Shown one piece after another: positions 62,878-64,000 of a stretch of DNA of 64,000 nt. Source of the stretch: an uncultured bacterium. GTDB lineage: Bacteria; Bacillota; Clostridia; Lachnospirales; Lachnospiraceae. The position numbers were made by a program, and so were the translations under genes. The notes below the pieces were generated by a model. It did no database searches. It was given only the letters and a program-made list of their open reading frames with translations, and was not told where the DNA came from. Position 1 is the stretch's first letter; every line of letters begins with the position of its first letter. Location: NCBI GenBank assembly GCA_905214955.1, contig CAJMON010000001.1, positions 1-64,000 of the forward strand, written 5' to 3'.

Positions 62878-64000
62878 ATGGATGATTTACAGCAGGAACA
62901 GTTTACAAAAGCGCTGCTGGGACTGGTTGACCTGGCAAAAAGCAAGAAAAATGTTCTGGAATACAGTGAGATAAACGATGCATTCCGTGGGCTGGAACTG
63001 TCTGAAGACAAGCTGGATCTGGTTCTGGAATATCTGGATAAGCTTCACATTGATATTATGAATACCAGTGTGGACGGCAGCAAACAGGATGATCTGCTGT
63101 TAGACAGCGAAGATGACATCATTCTGGATGATGAAGATGAAGTGGAGATCATTGATGATGTAGACGTACTGGAGGGTGTCAGCACAGAAGACCCGGTACG
63201 TATGTATCTGAAAGAGATCGGAAATGTTCCCCTTTTAAGTACAGAAGAAGAGATTGAGCTGGCAAAGAGAGTGGAGCAGGGAGACGAAGAAGCGAAAAAG
63301 AAGCTGACAGAGGCAAACCTGCGTCTGGTAGTCAGCATTGCAAAGAAATATGTAGGCCGTGGTATGCCGTTTCTGGATCTGATCCAGGAAGGAAACATGG
63401 GACTGATGAAGGCAGTGGACAAGTTTGACTATTCCAAGGGCTACAAGTTCAGTACCTATGCGACCTGGTGGATTCGTCAGGCCATTACCAGAGGAATCGC
63501 AGATACAGGAAGAACCATCCGTGTGCCGGTACATATGGTGGAGACGATCAACAAGACTCTGCGTATGACCAGAACCCTGCTGCAGGAGCTGGGACGGGAA
63601 CCGACCCCGGAAGAAGTGGCAGAGCGGCTGAATGTGCCGGTGGCACGTGTACGCGAAGTGCTGAAGATTTCCAGAGATCCGGTTTCTCTGGATACCCCCA
63701 TTGGTGAGGAAGATGACAGCCATTTAGGCGATTTCATCGAAGATGATTCTGCACTTTCACCAGCGGATTCTGCAGCATTTTCCATGCTTCGTGCAGAACT
63801 GAGTACTGCGCTGGAATCTTTGACAGACCGTGAGCGCCAGGTAGTACGCCTGCGTTTTGGACTGGAAGATGGACGGGCAAGAACCCTGGAAGAAGTAGGA
63901 AAGGAATTTAACGTTACCCGTGAGCGTATTCGCCAGATCGAGGCGAAAGCGCTGCGCAAACTGCGTCATCCTTCCAGAAGCAAACGTTTGAAGGATTTCC
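62878..64000 (+). CDS. rpoD: RNA polymerase primary sigma factor RpoD/SigA (truncated by window end)
   Basis: The housekeeping sigma-70 factor. About 374 codons are present without a stop; the sequence runs into the window end around KRLKDF, only a few residues short of a typical C-terminus. A region 1.1-like acidic N-terminus is followed by region 1.2 ([11 protein letters not shown]), region 2 with the core-binding and -10 recognition segment ([15 protein letters not shown]), region 3 and region 4 with the -35-binding helix ([27 protein letters not shown]). GAGGAG lies about 9 nt upstream of the ATG. Confidence 0.97.
   Translation, partial: MDDLQQEQFTKALLGLVDLAKSKKNVLEYSEINDAFRGLELSEDKLDLVLEYLDKLHIDIMNTSVDGSKQDDLLLDSEDDIILDDEDEVEIIDDVDVLEGVSTEDPVRMYLKEIGNVPLLSTEEEIELAKRVEQGDEEAKKKLTEANLRLVVSIAKKYVGRGMPFLDLIQEGNMGLMKAVDKFDYSKGYKFSTYATWWIRQAITRGIADTGRTIRVPVHMVETINKTLRMTRTLLQELGREPTPEEVAERLNVPVARVREVLKISRDPVSLDTPIGEEDDSHLGDFIEDDSALSPADSAAFSMLRAELSTALESLTDRERQVVRLRFGLEDGRARTLEEVGKEFNVTRERIRQIEAKALRKLRHPSRSKRLKDF

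Overview
The window looks like a chromosomal segment of a low- to moderate-GC Firmicute of the class Clostridia, most likely family Lachnospiraceae (Blautia/Ruminococcus-like). This is inferred from AGGAGG-type ribosome binding sites, the gene order priA-def-fmt-rsmB-rlmN-prpC-prkC-rsgA-rpe-thiN, a meso-DAP type MurE, a SpoVD-type PBP inside the dcw cluster, a Spo0E-like mini-protein and a tandem glycine riboswitch. No rRNA, tRNA, prophage, CRISPR array or complete insertion sequence was seen. Almost all genes are on the + strand; the one clear exception is a nucleotidyltransferase at 38100-39020.

Layout. (1) 1-3355: a structured repeat region, a MATE exporter, and an Na+/alanine-glycine symporter behind a tandem glycine riboswitch. 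(2) 3387-17204: murE, then the long housekeeping operon priA, def, fmt, a zinc peptidase, rsmB, rlmN, the PP2C phosphatase / PASTA kinase pair, rsgA, rpe and thiN. (3) 17205-20260: ychF, lgt, a small Spo0E-like gene and two non-coding repeat elements. (4) 20071-32200: a division and cell wall (dcw) cluster with a MraZ operator, mraZ, rsmH, ftsL, two class B PBPs, mraY, ftsW, murA, divIB and ftsZ. murD, murF, murG and ftsA are not in it. (5) 32242-37997: galE, glmS with an unusual repeat-array leader and no recognisable glmS ribozyme, a SEC-C protein and a DPM1-like glycosyltransferase. (6) 38100-59439: a cell-surface polysaccharide locus with rfbC, an ABC-type glycan exporter (Wzm/Wzt with a C-terminal glycan-binding domain), a methyltransferase and kinase-fold pair, three tandem-GT2 proteins, a YfhO-like membrane protein, an RffA/WecE aminotransferase, further GT2 enzymes, a polyprenyl glycosylphosphotransferase and an LCP ligase. 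(7) 59552-64000: an HtrA protease, clpX and the major sigma factor (cut by the window end just before its stop codon).

How the parts fit together. Regions 2-5 link precursor supply (glmS, galE, murA, murE, mraY), septal synthesis (ftsL, PBPs, ftsW, divIB, ftsZ) and PASTA-kinase signalling. Region 6 appears to build, cap, export and attach a wall glycopolymer that probably contains rhamnose and a 4-amino-4,6-dideoxy sugar.

The most interesting signals are: the methyltransferase/kinase pair next to Wzm/Wzt, which resembles a split version of the Gram-negative WbdD chain terminator; an array of seven 15-16 bp spaced TACnAAAG units at the predicted glmS transcript start; a perfect terminator hairpin whose U-tract runs into the start codon of the SpoVD-like PBP, which itself carries KTA in place of KTG; and MITE-like elements with terminal inverted repeats, one of which supplies the stop codon of the polyprenyl glycosylphosphotransferase.
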